A stretch of 64,000 bases of DNA from Parietichytrium sp. I65-24A (lineage: Eukaryota; Sar; Bigyra; Thraustochytrida; Thraustochytriidae). Where the stretch lies: contig BLSF01000032.1 in NCBI GenBank assembly GCA_012862575.1, forward strand, positions 62,001 to 126,000, in the 5' to 3' direction. How positions within the stretch are numbered: the stretch's first letter is position 1; the number at the start of each line of letters is the position of its first letter. Positions 42,137 to 51,704 of the stretch are shown in pieces. The translations under genes were made by a program, and so were the position numbers. The notes under the pieces were generated by a model. It was not told the origin of the DNA and ran no database searches. It saw nothing but the letters and a program-made list of their open reading frames with translations.

Positions 42137-43335
42137 CCTTGCAGCTTCTCTCTTCTTGTCCAAATCCAAGCTCTCCTGCGCCGACTTCTTTCAGCCTTTC
42201 TAAACTCTGACCTCTGCTCTTCTCTGAAAGAGGACTGCCGTCTTGTCTTCACATGCCAATCTTTCAACTCTGTATCTCCAAGTTAGCTAAGTCCGACTGC
42301 GTCCTGGCAAACATTGGCGAATGAAAATAAATGTTTCCCTTCCCTGTGCTAGTGTACTCGTTAAGTGCGCTCTACTCCTCACTTCTCTGTCCGTGCACAA
42401 GAAACACTCAAGTGTTTGATGAGTTTGATGTTTGATCCGTCGAGAGTCTCGGACTTTTCGCGAACGCTTTAGCTTCGCAGGACCTGCGTTTACTTGCGAA
42501 TTGGAGTGAGAAATTAGAGAACATAGACTTGCCTGGTTGTTTTCGGTCTTTGCCTTTGCCGAAAGAAACGATAAGAATGTTGTCGCAAGTGCCATGATGA
42601 CCTCTTTCTTCTCGTAGAATGGATTTATTTTGTGGAGGATTTCATCTTGTAAGAGGGGCGCTAACAAGTGCGCTCGACAAGATCTGTTTTCCCAAGCGAG
42701 GGTCGTAGTATGTCTTATACGTTTGATAGAGTGGTGGGGAACGTTTTCCGGCCTTCAGTCCGTCCCAAACGCGCGTTCTGCGATGTGTAAGCTGTGTCCT
42801 GAAGGACCAAACGCTGCTCTGCGGTGCTAGTTCTTGAAGGAAGAACCGATATCGAACAAGAACCGTCTACACCAAATACTACCAAATGTCTCTGTATACA
42901 TTAAACGAAGTTTTCACTTGAGCAACATCGCAATATTTAGCGCAATGCGACGAAACCGGTTGTATGAAGGACAAGTAAAACATTGAATCATCTCTGCTGC
43001 AAATTCTCTTAAAAAATTGTTGTTTTGTCCTTGCAATAAGTACTTATTGCAATGGCACAATGGCACTAATACATACTAATATGCACTAACGGCACGTTCG
43101 AGCTGCGACAGAGCGTCACGTCACAGGCACCTTCCAGTTACGAGACGTTTGTCGTAAGTCTCGATAAGGGCAATTGGTTGGCGGTGGTGGTAAAGGTGAA
43201 CGGAGGAGTATACGGAGAAAGGGCGTTAACACACTTTGCAACTTTGCAAAGCGCAAAGAGGACGAAAGAGACGAGGAGTAGCGCGTGAGCGGGTCGCGTG
43301 CGTGGTTAGTTTTGCCCGCTGTCCGGGACATCAAA
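42137..43335. other. Divergent intergenic region
   Basis: Between the start of the multifunctional enzyme (minus) and FCF1 (plus). The minus-strand frame at 42287-42667 has no recognisable content. Sequence 42880-43090 is AT-rich. No gene supported. Confidence 0.5.
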
Positions 43336-44056
43336 ATGGCGAAGAACAGGCAGAAGATACGAAAACCGGCGGCAGTGAAGAAGACCATCAAGCCGCGCGA
43401 CACACGAATCAAGGAGAACAAGGAGAAGGAGGACGCCAAGAAAGAGGAGGAGAAGAAGGCCGAGGGACCAAGGTATGTGGAGCGCGCGCCGACAGAGCTG
43501 TTTTTCAAGTTTAATGAGCGCTTGGGACCGCCATACCACGTCATTGTGGATACCAACTTTATCAACTTTAGGTGAGTTTTTCGTGGAGGGGGATTTCTGT
43601 TCCTGTAGAGCAGCGCAGGAGTGCGCGAGCTTTTCTTCTTCATGGGAGGGTCCCACGTGTGACTGACAAGTTTCTGTTTTTTTGGCCATTGTCAATTACC
43701 ACAGCATTCGAAACAAACTGGATATTGTGCGGTCGATGATGGACTGCTTGTACGCAAAGTGCATCCCTGTCATCTTGGATTCCGTCATGGCAGAATTGGA
43801 GAAGTTGGGCAGCAAATACAGAGTCGCCCTCAGACTCGCGAAAGACCCGCGCTTCCTAAGGCTCTCTGGCTACCTCGACAAAGGACACTACGCTGATGAC
43901 GACATCATCATGACTATCAAACAGCATCGCTGCTTTATTGTTGCAACCTGCGATAAAGACTTGCGCCGGCGCATTCGCAAGATTCCCGGAGTGCCTATCA
44001 TGTACATATCCCAGCACAAATACTGCATTGAGAGAATGGGAGACTCTGTAAAGTGA
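43336..44056 (+). CDS. FCF1: FCF1 (UTP24), PIN-domain rRNA processing nuclease
   Basis: Exons 43336-43571 and 43705-44056, GT-AG intron 43572-43704; splicing gives [17 protein letters not shown], matching human [17 protein letters not shown]. The product is 195 residues (human 198). A basic N-terminus leads into the PIN domain with the metal-binding Asp72 in VDTNF, then [27 protein letters not shown] and [27 protein letters not shown]1 cuts pre-18S rRNA in the SSU processome in the nucleolus. It shares the region with two other ribosome genes (eL30 and RRS1). Confidence 0.96.
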
Positions 44057-45117
44057 AGTGAACACACGCTATAGTTTATTGTTAGGCAAAAATTGAAATT
44101 CATTCGTTGTATATCGTTTCGGAAGCCCCGCTTCGCTTCGTCACGGCAGCAGCCAAAAAGCAGCAAACATGGAGGGTCCATTCGGACTGGGGACTGGCAA
44201 GGTGCTCGCGGGTGAAAGAGCCTTCACGGTGCTTCACAAGAGCCCACTCTCGCATGATGGTTGCGAATTAGAAAAGCCTCAGATGAGCGCTAAACGGCAC
44301 AGATAAAGAAATAGAAGAGCGAACATACCACTTGAATCTGATTTTTACGTTTCAAAACCGGGACGCTCACCCCACCTTCCGATGGGGTTTGTTTACGCTC
44401 TCACTTCGTGGCTTCACTGTGGGACGCTCGATCTGGAACATGATGGAACCCATTTCCGAAAGCCCGCAACGAAACGAAGCGAACAAAGGCGAACGGAATT
44501 CGGGTTCTCAGGTTTCCGAGCCAGTTTACTAGCTTTGACTTCTAACTAATGTTCCACCTACATTTTGGGATAGCATGGCGTTTCCCCCTTTTTCAGGGTT
44601 AGGGTAAATGAACAGTGAACCATTCTCTTGCCTTCGTGGTTCACGCTCCCTATCATTCGGCTACCCCAGTTACTATTCGTCCACTATCGCAATACCACTA
44701 TCGTATCAACCAACTACTGCTTCCGCCACCCAAATGTATGGTCACGCTCCTCCCTACCTCAATCTCCTACTCCACCCCACCGCTCCACACCACCATTCTC
44801 CCTACTCCCCCACTATCCCCCACCCACTCTCTAACCCCATCCACCACTTCCTACCGCCTCACCTTCACTAGCCTCTCCCGCTAGCAGCGCCTAGCGAGAA
44901 CAAGAAAAGGCCACTAGGCCATCCGCCTAGCGTGCGGTTACGGGGGTGCTAGGCAGCGGTAGAGAGGTGCTATGCAGAAAGGAGTGGAGAGGAGGCAGTG
45001 GAGAAGAGAGAGAGAGAAAAAGAGAGCAAACACACGTCGGGGAGGCAGACACTGACGCGAAGGAAGTGACAGGCCTGAGATCTGACGAAGCGACCAGCTT
45101 AAATTCATTCATCCACA
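44057..45117. other. Intergenic, no gene supported
   Basis: Contains a pyrimidine (C)-rich tract at about 44680-44870 that stays open in all forward frames, which is typical of composition rather than coding, then the GA-rich leader of eL30. Confidence 0.55.
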
Positions 45118-45984
45118 ATGGCTCCAAAGCAGGTAAGTGAGAGGCGTGCGTGAATGAGTGAGCGAGTGAGTGATTGAGTGAGGGCGGGGGAGTTGCACGG
45201 AGGCAGCTGAGATCCTTTCCGGTTTGAGATGGGTAATGTGGCTGGCGGCGCTTGGGATCTCTCTGGGTTGGACGAGATCCGAGCGCGTGCCTGGCTGAAT
45301 GCCACGCGGCGAGCGGAGCTTGGAGCGTCGAATTGCAAGCTTGATGACGGCGCAACCTGGAGGTCTGATTGATTCGATCGAATCGGACCTCTGTGGGGCG
45401 AGTTGGATTGCGGCGAAGAGACGCTTGAGAGGTTTTGCTTGTTCTTGGTGAACCGAATGCCGTCGACTCAGGCACTGCGTGAAAGCGATGCATGTCGCCG
45501 CGCGGGGACTGAACCTATCCGTCGAGCCGAAATGAAGGGATCTCAATCTGCCTGTGCGTAAATTTCCACCGTCCTTGCGGATGCGTAGGTGTCTGCATTT
45601 TGCTTTTGCGGAGTACTGGTGGCCTTGTGTTGTTTTCTAACGACAGTCTTTCGGTTTGCTTGTTCGATTTCACAGAAGAAGAAGGGTCAGGAGACCATCA
45701 ACTCCCGCCTTGCTCTTATGATCAAGAGTGGAAAGTACTGCCTCGGCTACAAGTCCACCCTCAAGTCCCTCCGCTCTGGAAAGGCAAAGCTCGTTATCAT
45801 CTCCTCCAACTGCCCGCCATTGAGGAAGTCTGAGATTGAGTACTACGCTATGCTTGCAAAGGTTGAGGTGCACCACTACACTGGAGGCAACACTGACCTC
45901 GGAACTGCTTGCGGTAGACATTTTCGCATCTCTATGATTAGTGTGACCGACCCAGGTGACTCTGACATTGTCAAGACCGCTTAA
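45118..45984 (+). CDS. RPL30: Ribosomal protein eL30
   Basis: Exon 1 (45118-45132) codes only for MAPKQ; a 543-bp GT-AG intron follows; exon 2 is 45676-45984. The 107-residue product has the eL30 hallmarks [62 protein letters not shown] and [12 protein letters not shown]. It is a large-subunit protein of the L7Ae family that binds kink-turn RNA. In budding yeast eL30 represses splicing of its own transcript by binding near the first splice site. The intron here is the longest I resolve in this window and holds an 11-bp hairpin (45360-45391). Confidence 0.97.
45360..45391 (+). promoter_or_regulatory. RPL30: Hairpin in the eL30 intron
   Basis: GAGGTCTGATT (45360-45370) can pair with AATCGGACCTC (45381-45391) as eleven base pairs, one of them U-G, around a 10-nt loop. 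It lies 228 bp into the intron. The function is unknown. Confidence 0.6.
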
Positions 45985-46927
45985 GTCCTCTATTCATCCT
46001 TTTGCGAATAACGTTTCTTCCCAAATTGCCGTTTTGTTTCCTTGTTCAACTGGGAACTTTAGTTTTCTTTTAAAATCGACCCAACGGAACCTGGAAAGTG
46101 ACTACTTTGGACCTCTTTGTTTTCCTGAGAAATGTTGTTTTTTGCTTCATTCGAAAGTCGTGAAGTTCATTGCACGTACACCGATGTGAGTGATTTTGAG
46201 GGAAACGTGGACGACTCTTCGCTTCTGCACAACTCGAGAAGATGCTTCCATGCATCGCTATGCTCGGCGGAAGAGTGCTGAGCTCAGAGCTTTGCCATTT
46301 GCTCAATACGCGAAACGTTGGACCGATCACGCTGAGGGGTCTCCAAGGCGTTCTGGCCGCAATCTCTCATTGATTTCGCTGAGAAGTGCCCAAGTCATCA
46401 AAGCATTTTAAAGCTGTAACAACAGTAACAACCCAACTATGAAACAAACCCAAACAACGCACCGAAAAAGTAGGAGTGTTCATGTTGTTCACGAGTGTTC
46501 GCAATTTTGAAATTTCGCAATTTCTCTCATTCTCAACTTGGTCTGCTTTTCAAAATGGGACTGACGGCGAATGCGAGCAAAGGTTTGGGACTCTGTGGCC
46601 ACAGCGATTACATTGCGAAAGATTACATTGCGAAAGGGCAATCGACGCCGCAAACAACGCGTAAGGCGACGAAGGCCACGACCAGCGTTGCCCATAAACA
46701 AACGAAGAACACTTTGGGTCCACAGCACAGATCGGATCAAGTCCAGGGCGACGACTCGGAGCGGCAGAGAAGAGCTGTGGGCGGAGAAGCTCTTCTCTCT
46801 TGAAAGGATTTGAAATTCGCGAAGGGAAGAGTGAGAACCCCGCGAGCAGCTTGCGGTGTGCTGGGTGCTGCGTTCCAAAGTGGATAGACTGGCCCCCGAA
46901 CTGGGCTAGGTAGTTGAGAGGCTGAAT
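45985..46927. other. Intergenic, no gene supported
   Basis: Open frames at 46489-46878 overlap one another on both strands and show no domain. A short direct repeat (GATTACATTGCGAAAG, two copies) lies near 46607-46637. Confidence 0.5.
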
Positions 46928-47728
46928 ATGGATTGGACTCCGAAACGAGCTCGGGTGACGTGTTGGAATGATGCAGACAAGGACGTATGGAGCTCTAATG
47001 ATTTGGAGCTTGAACCGGGCCTGCGTAAAAGCAGGAAGCGGAACAGGCAGAAAGCCGAGGATGGAGAGCGTACTTTATCAATTGGCAATGAACCTTCGGG
47101 AGGGGATGCTGCCGCCAAACTGTCAACGAGGACACGGTGCAAACTGCTAGAGAACTTACCAAAGCTTGGAACGCTCACGGACGTATCAAAGGCAGAGGCT
47201 GCCGAGCGCTGCCAGAAAATTTTGCACGTTGCCAGCTTGAAACCGACACACAGCGCCTTGCACCCTAGATGTCGGACCGTGAAGAGCGATGATACTAACG
47301 TTCTGGTCCGAGCGCTGCGGATGAAAAAGCGCAAGGAGCGAAGACAGCAGCGAGAGATTTCCAAGAAGCGCAAATCGTGTGACGCTGGCGACGTCGGTGC
47401 AAGCTCACATCACGATGAAGACCGGATTGACGATGGGGCGAGCGCTTCCGGTGCACAAGATGTCCCCAGAGTTGTGGACTCTAAAGCAAAGTCATCTTCC
47501 TCATCTTCCTCCACCGCAAACGCTGCCTTAACTCCTGCCCGCGAAGATCAGAAACGGTGCATGCGCACTCCTATTTCTGTACCCGACTCCTCGGGTACTT
47601 CCGCGCCAACCGCTAGTTCGGGAGGCGAGAGGCTAGAAATATCTTGTGCAATGTCCCCTCGTCTGGGGGCCTCAAGGGTTAGCACGCCGCCGTTGGACGG
47701 TAACCGCCAGAATGGCTCGCGAGAGTAA
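46928..47728 (+). CDS. Basic, disordered protein of unknown function
   Basis: 266 residues, one exon, start at the ATG after GCTGAAT. The N-terminal half is basic, with nuclear-localisation-like clusters (RKSRKRNRQK; RMKKRKERRQQREISKKRKS) and one conserved-looking helix (AERCQKILHVASL). The C-terminal half is Ser/Ala/Thr-rich with poly-Ser and several Ser-Pro or Thr-Pro sites (VPDSSG, AMSPRLG, VSTPPLD), so CDK-type phosphorylation is plausible. A nuclear location is the reasonable guess. No family is recognised. Confidence 0.6.
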   Translation: MDWTPKRARVTCWNDADKDVWSSNDLELEPGLRKSRKRNRQKAEDGERTLSIGNEPSGGDAAAKLSTRTRCKLLENLPKLGTLTDVSKAEAAERCQKILHVASLKPTHSALHPRCRTVKSDDTNVLVRALRMKKRKERRQQREISKKRKSCDAGDVGASSHHDEDRIDDGASASGAQDVPRVVDSKAKSSSSSSSTANAALTPAREDQKRCMRTPISVPDSSGTSAPTASSGGERLEISCAMSPRLGASRVSTPPLDGNRQNGSRE

Positions 47729-48043
47729 GCCCATCGTGAGATGGAGACTGTACAAAAGCTCCTTTTTGGCATGAGTAAGGAAGAACAAGAAGGCCACAAA
47801 TCTTAGATGTAAATCATATCGCGTGGTTGCGCAGCTCCTTAGTTTCCGCTCAACCTCCTACACGATTCCGTCAAGCGCTGGGTTTCATAAAGCGTAGCAC
47901 AAGAGGCTGGCGACCTTGATGAGAGGCCCTTTTCTCTCTCTCTCATTCTTCCCATTAAAAAAAAAAATGTGTCGCGCGAATGGAGCTCGGAAAGTATGCA
48001 TACACTGTACTAAAGAAGAAATCTGAAAATTGCAACCTAGTGC
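47729..48043. other. Convergent 3' region
   Basis: The 3' ends of the basic protein (plus) and the Ran-binding protein (minus) meet here. There is a CT-rich tract at about 47930 followed by an A run at 47956. Nothing else seen. Confidence 0.5.
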
Positions 48044-49354
48044 TTACTTGCTTTTGCTACTTTCCATAGCGTCTTTAATGGCATTCATTGTCGAGGTGCA
48101 CTGGTCCGCACGCGGCAAGCGCAATAGAAACGTTTCAGGTCCGGGGCTGCTGCCTTCAGCAGATGAGATGCAGGTGAAGCGTATGGCCTTGTCCGAAGCC
48201 TTCGCAATCGGCATGGAGTCCCAAATTATCGCGTTCAGAAGCAATTTGTATACACCGTCCCGGCGCATTACAAGGCGCGGCCGCAGGCCTTCAGAGTCCT
48301 TTGGCCGATTTATCTTTAGCCATCCAAACCCTTGCTCCTTGTACTCCAACTTTGGGGCGGCGCTATCATCGGCCTTCTCGCCACTCTTTTTGGCGTCGCC
48401 GTTATCCTCCGCCGTTCCACTGCTCGCCGCTGGCTCCTTGGTGTCTTCGGCGCCAGGATCCACGGCAGTGAGCCGATAGAGTTTGGCCCGTATTTTGAAG
48501 ACGCACTCCTCTTCTTCTTCACCCGTGAATGTAGCATTTTCTTCGGTTCCATCCTTGTCAGATTCCTCGTCTTCCACTTGCTGTTTTGATGCGCCAAATA
48601 CTGGTGCGCTGGACGTCTCCGTTGACGCGCTGCTTCCAAAAACGGTTGCTTTCGCTTCCGAAAACGCATTTCCGGAGCCAGTGAACGACGCAAACGGAGA
48701 TGGGCCCATCGCTAACGACCCAAACCCGGTCCCATTGACCGCTGCGAACGGTGAGGCGTCCGTATTTTTCGACTGCGACCCTTCAGAGTAGGACACGAAT
48801 CCAGCAAAGCCGTCGGTCGCTGGCTTCTTCGTCTGACTCTCCTCTACCTGAGGCGTTTCCTCCTCCTCGCGCTTCCGTTTGGACCCATCCTCGTCGGACT
48901 CCTTCTCTGCAGCCTCGGCACTCTTTCCCTCTTCTGCTGCAGCCTTGGTCTCCTCTACGGCGCTCTTGCCCTCAGCGGCTGTGGCCATCTCCTCGTCCGC
49001 AGCGGCCTTGTCGTCTGCAACGATCTCCGCATCCAAAACGGATTCCTCCTGCACGTTCGCACCAGCGTCTGCGCCAGTCGTTATGTCCCCATCTCCCTGA
49101 CCTCCATTGCCGTCTTCTTCTTCTTCTTCCACGCCGTCCAAAAGCGACTCCTCCTGCCCGTCTTCCTTCTCAGCTGCCTCGCCAGCATTCTCGGCAGCGC
49201 CATCTTTCTGCTCCTGTTCCTGTTCCTTGTCCTTGTCCGTGTCCTTGTTCTCCTCACTGCTCGCAGCTTCAGCAGCCTCCACCTGCTGTGCTTCTACTGC
49301 GCCCTCGCCATCTGCTGCAACCTTGGGCACTGTGCCATCTGCTTCTTCTGCCAT
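48044..49354 (-). CDS. Ran-binding-domain protein with FG motifs (Nup50/RanBP3/Yrb2 type)
   Basis: 436 residues from the first ATG. The N-terminal 190 residues are acidic, Ala/Glu-rich and disordered, with a KRKREEEE nuclear-type signal. The middle (about 190-275) has spaced FG and F-x-F-like motifs (TGFGS, TVFGS, PVFGAS, SPFASF). The C-terminal 140 residues are a RanBD: TFTGEEEEECVFKIRAKLYRL, FGWLKINRPKD, RLVMRRDGVYKLLLNAII and ETFLLRLPRADQC. FG plus a C-terminal RanBD is the layout of Nup50/Nup2 and RanBP3/Yrb2, which act in nuclear transport at the pore basket. The exact subgroup cannot be settled by eye. Confidence 0.85.
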   Translation of the reverse strand: MAEEADGTVPKVAADGEGAVEAQQVEAAEAASSEENKDTDKDKEQEQEQKDGAAENAGEAAEKEDGQEESLLDGVEEEEEDGNGGQGDGDITTGADAGANVQEESVLDAEIVADDKAAADEEMATAAEGKSAVEETKAAAEEGKSAEAAEKESDEDGSKRKREEEETPQVEESQTKKPATDGFAGFVSYSEGSQSKNTDASPFAAVNGTGFGSLAMGPSPFASFTGSGNAFSEAKATVFGSSASTETSSAPVFGASKQQVEDEESDKDGTEENATFTGEEEEECVFKIRAKLYRLTAVDPGAEDTKEPAASSGTAEDNGDAKKSGEKADDSAAPKLEYKEQGFGWLKINRPKDSEGLRPRLVMRRDGVYKLLLNAIIWDSMPIAKASDKAIRFTCISSAEGSSPGPETFLLRLPRADQCTSTMNAIKDAMESSKSK

Positions 49355-49945
49355 CTTCGACCACTCTCTCCGCCCTCGGCTTCTCACTTTCTCACCTTCT
49401 CAACTTTTCAACTTTTCACTTTCTCAACTTGTCAATTTGGCGCAAGTAGTTGGAAACCCCTCTGAGAGACCGCGCCTCCCGTGTTTCGTGTATCGTGTAT
49501 CGTGGTTTGTGGTTAGGAGGAATCGTAGGCGAGGACACTTGGGGGTTGGTACTAGTACGCGAGTGCTCGTCGGATCTGCGAGGACAGCTAAGGTACGCGT
49601 TGCTAACTATCGCGTACGTTTGGGTAGGCAGGTCTGTAGGGTTGGTTAGCGGAGGAGGGATAGGGTAGTGAAGGAGTTGTAAGGAGATGGTAGCTGCGGA
49701 AACTGTGGAGGGGAAAAATATCTGCGAGCACAGCATGTGGAATGTGAAATTTGGATGTGTGTCGAGGTTTTGATCGGAAAAGAAAGCGGGGTTGCGACCT
49801 CTGCTTCGGCATTTTGGACAGACCTGGCCAACAAGTGACGTTGTGCGGAGGAGGGGATATTCAAAACACACCAAACATCGAGTAGCAGATCTGAGTGAGG
49901 GGGTTAAAGTTGTGCATTTATACGAGTTCAACAAAAACAAAGGAA
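49355..49945. other. Spacer between two minus-strand genes
   Basis: Upstream of the Ran-binding gene. A paired GTAC (GGTACTAGTACG) lies near 49549-49560, about 195 bp before the ATG. No coding region supported. Confidence 0.55.
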
Positions 49946-51121
49946 TTATTTACGTTGCTTCTTGCCTCCCTTCTTCTTTTTGCCAGAAGAAGCAGCTGCA
50001 GCTGGCTTTTGGTTGCCGATATGTTTGCCGAGAAGACGTCCAAGAATCTTTTTATCACGATCGTTGTCGTCCGCGCCTTGCGTTGGAAGGAACTTGCGGC
50101 GCTTAGATCCGTACTGCCGTGTGCCTTCGCCATCCATTTTGGCGTCGAACCGGCCGAGCGAAGCAGTGGACACCTGCGCGACTTTCAAGGTATCTTCGAC
50201 CTTGCGCTTTCCGCGCTTTGAATTTCCAGATCGCTCCTCGCCAGTAAGCACCTGAACGTTTTGAGCAATTTGTTGTTTCTGATCAGACTGAGAGAGATTG
50301 CGAAGGTACTTTGAGCGGTTCTTGAGCACGCGCATCTTCTTCTCCTGTCTACGCTCCTGGAATTTGTCCACGTCGTTACTTTCGGATTCTTTCATCTCAA
50401 TCAACCAGTCATTCTGATCATCATTGGCACGCTTGTAACCCCAGCGAGGAAGCCATGCTTGTTTCTGCTCATCCCAGATCATGCGGTCGCGCTTGCGCTT
50501 CTGGATGCCCTTCTCCTTTGCAAACTTTTCCCACTTGGTCTCTGGTTTTGGCTTTGGGAGCGGCTTGTGGCGCGGCAATCTGAACACCGGGCGAGGGAGT
50601 TCCCGAATAGATGCGCTTCCTTCCACTTGCGGAAGCGCGAGCAGATCGCGAAATAACACTTTCATATTCTCCGTGGCCATCTTCCTCATCAGTGCATTCG
50701 GTGTCTTCTTCATGGCCTTTGCGTCCACCTCTCCCGTGTTGAACACGAGAACGTGTCCAAGATCCGACTTGTAATCGCCACGCTCCTCCTTCTTTCGCTC
50801 CTCGTTCTCCGGCTCGTCTTCATCGTCCTCGTCGTCGCTTCCATCTTGCTCTTCGTCATCTTCATCTTCATCGCTATCCTCCTCGAGAGCAGCGCGAAAG
50901 CCAGCTGCAGCTTCATCTTCATCTTCCTCTCCATCATCATCATCATCATCTTCTTCTTCTTCTTCATCTTCTTGTTCTCCTTCTACGTCAACCTCCTCCT
51001 CATCTTGCTCCTCCTCTTCAACTTCCTCCTCGGAAACTGCTTTCTCCTCCTCCTCCAACTGCTTCTTCAACAGAGCCTTGCTCTGCTTCTGCGCGGACGC
51101 CTGCTTCTTCCCGCGAGCCAT
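49946..51121 (-). CDS. RRS1: RRS1, 60S ribosome assembly factor
   Basis: 391 residues, one exon. The front 110 residues are highly acidic (runs of Glu and Asp). The RRS1 domain follows: YKSDLGHVLVFNTGEVD, LFRDLLALPQVEG, LPRPVFRLPRHKPLPKPKPETKWEKFAKEKGIQKRKRDRMIWDEQ, LPRWGYKRANDD and WLIEMKES, all typical. The basic C-terminus ends in KKKKGGKKQRK. With RPF2, RRS1 recruits the 5S RNP to pre-60S particles in the nucleolus. In most eukaryotes the acidic stretch is shorter or absent at the N-terminus. An octamer array sits just 25 bp upstream of the ATG. Confidence 0.95.
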   Translation of the reverse strand: MARGKKQASAQKQSKALLKKQLEEEEKAVSEEEVEEEEQDEEEVDVEGEQEDEEEEEDDDDDDGEEDEDEAAAGFRAALEEDSDEDEDDEEQDGSDDEDDEDEPENEERKKEERGDYKSDLGHVLVFNTGEVDAKAMKKTPNALMRKMATENMKVLFRDLLALPQVEGSASIRELPRPVFRLPRHKPLPKPKPETKWEKFAKEKGIQKRKRDRMIWDEQKQAWLPRWGYKRANDDQNDWLIEMKESESNDVDKFQERRQEKKMRVLKNRSKYLRNLSQSDQKQQIAQNVQVLTGEERSGNSKRGKRKVEDTLKVAQVSTASLGRFDAKMDGEGTRQYGSKRRKFLPTQGADDNDRDKKILGRLLGKHIGNQKPAAAASSGKKKKGGKKQRK

Positions 51122-51704
51122 TTTATTTATCCTCTGAGAGATTTGCGTCCCAGCGTCCCAGCGTCCCAGCGTCCCAGTGTCCCAGCGTCCCCGTATTACC
51201 GCCTCCCAGGCTCTCAGTACTCTCAGTGTCCGCGCACACCGAGTCCGTTTCTATGCGCTTTGCTGTCGCAGTCCTTTCGCGTTAGTTGGTTGGTTGGCTT
51301 ATCGAAATTATCGACAAGTATGGACTTTTTGACTGGGAGATGCCACTCAAAAGGGTTCCGGACATGCTGGTGTAGGAATTATTAGAAGACGCTAAGCGGA
51401 GTTAGGAGCAAGGAACTGTTCGCTGCTGGAGAAGTGCCATAGACGACATTAGAGTGATTTTTTATTCAAATGTATATAGTAACACTTACGATCACTTACG
51501 TGGTGCGATGTTGGACATGTGGGATCTGGTGTCAAAGTCGGACGCCGTATGCGCAACGGATTGAAGCTTTGGCTGTTTGGTCAAGTTTGGTCTGGTGGGA
51601 CGCGAAAAGGCAAAAGGCTGGTGAGACCCGTCACCATGCAGAGGAATATATGAACTTGCAAATACGGTTTTTCTTTCTTCAGATGCAGGAGTACAGGTGG
51701 GATA
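51122..51704. other. Spacer between two minus-strand genes
   Basis: Holds the RRS1 leader and promoter (octamer array, AGTACT) and the 3' end of the TTL-like gene. No coding region supported. Confidence 0.55.
51146..51193. repeat. Octamer minisatellite upstream of RRS1
   Basis: Six copies of GCGTCCCA, one with a single change, starting 25 bp upstream of the RRS1 ATG. On the RRS1 sense strand it reads TGGGACGC. It is followed by AGTACT at about 51215. Confidence 0.93.

Noticed and set aside
44598-44606. GGGTTAGGG, telomere-like
   Set aside because: Less than two repeat units, so chance is sufficient.
45342-45512. TGATGA and CTGA boxes in the eL30 intron suggest a C/D snoRNA
   Set aside because: The boxes that could close the RNA are about 170 nt apart and there is no terminal stem.
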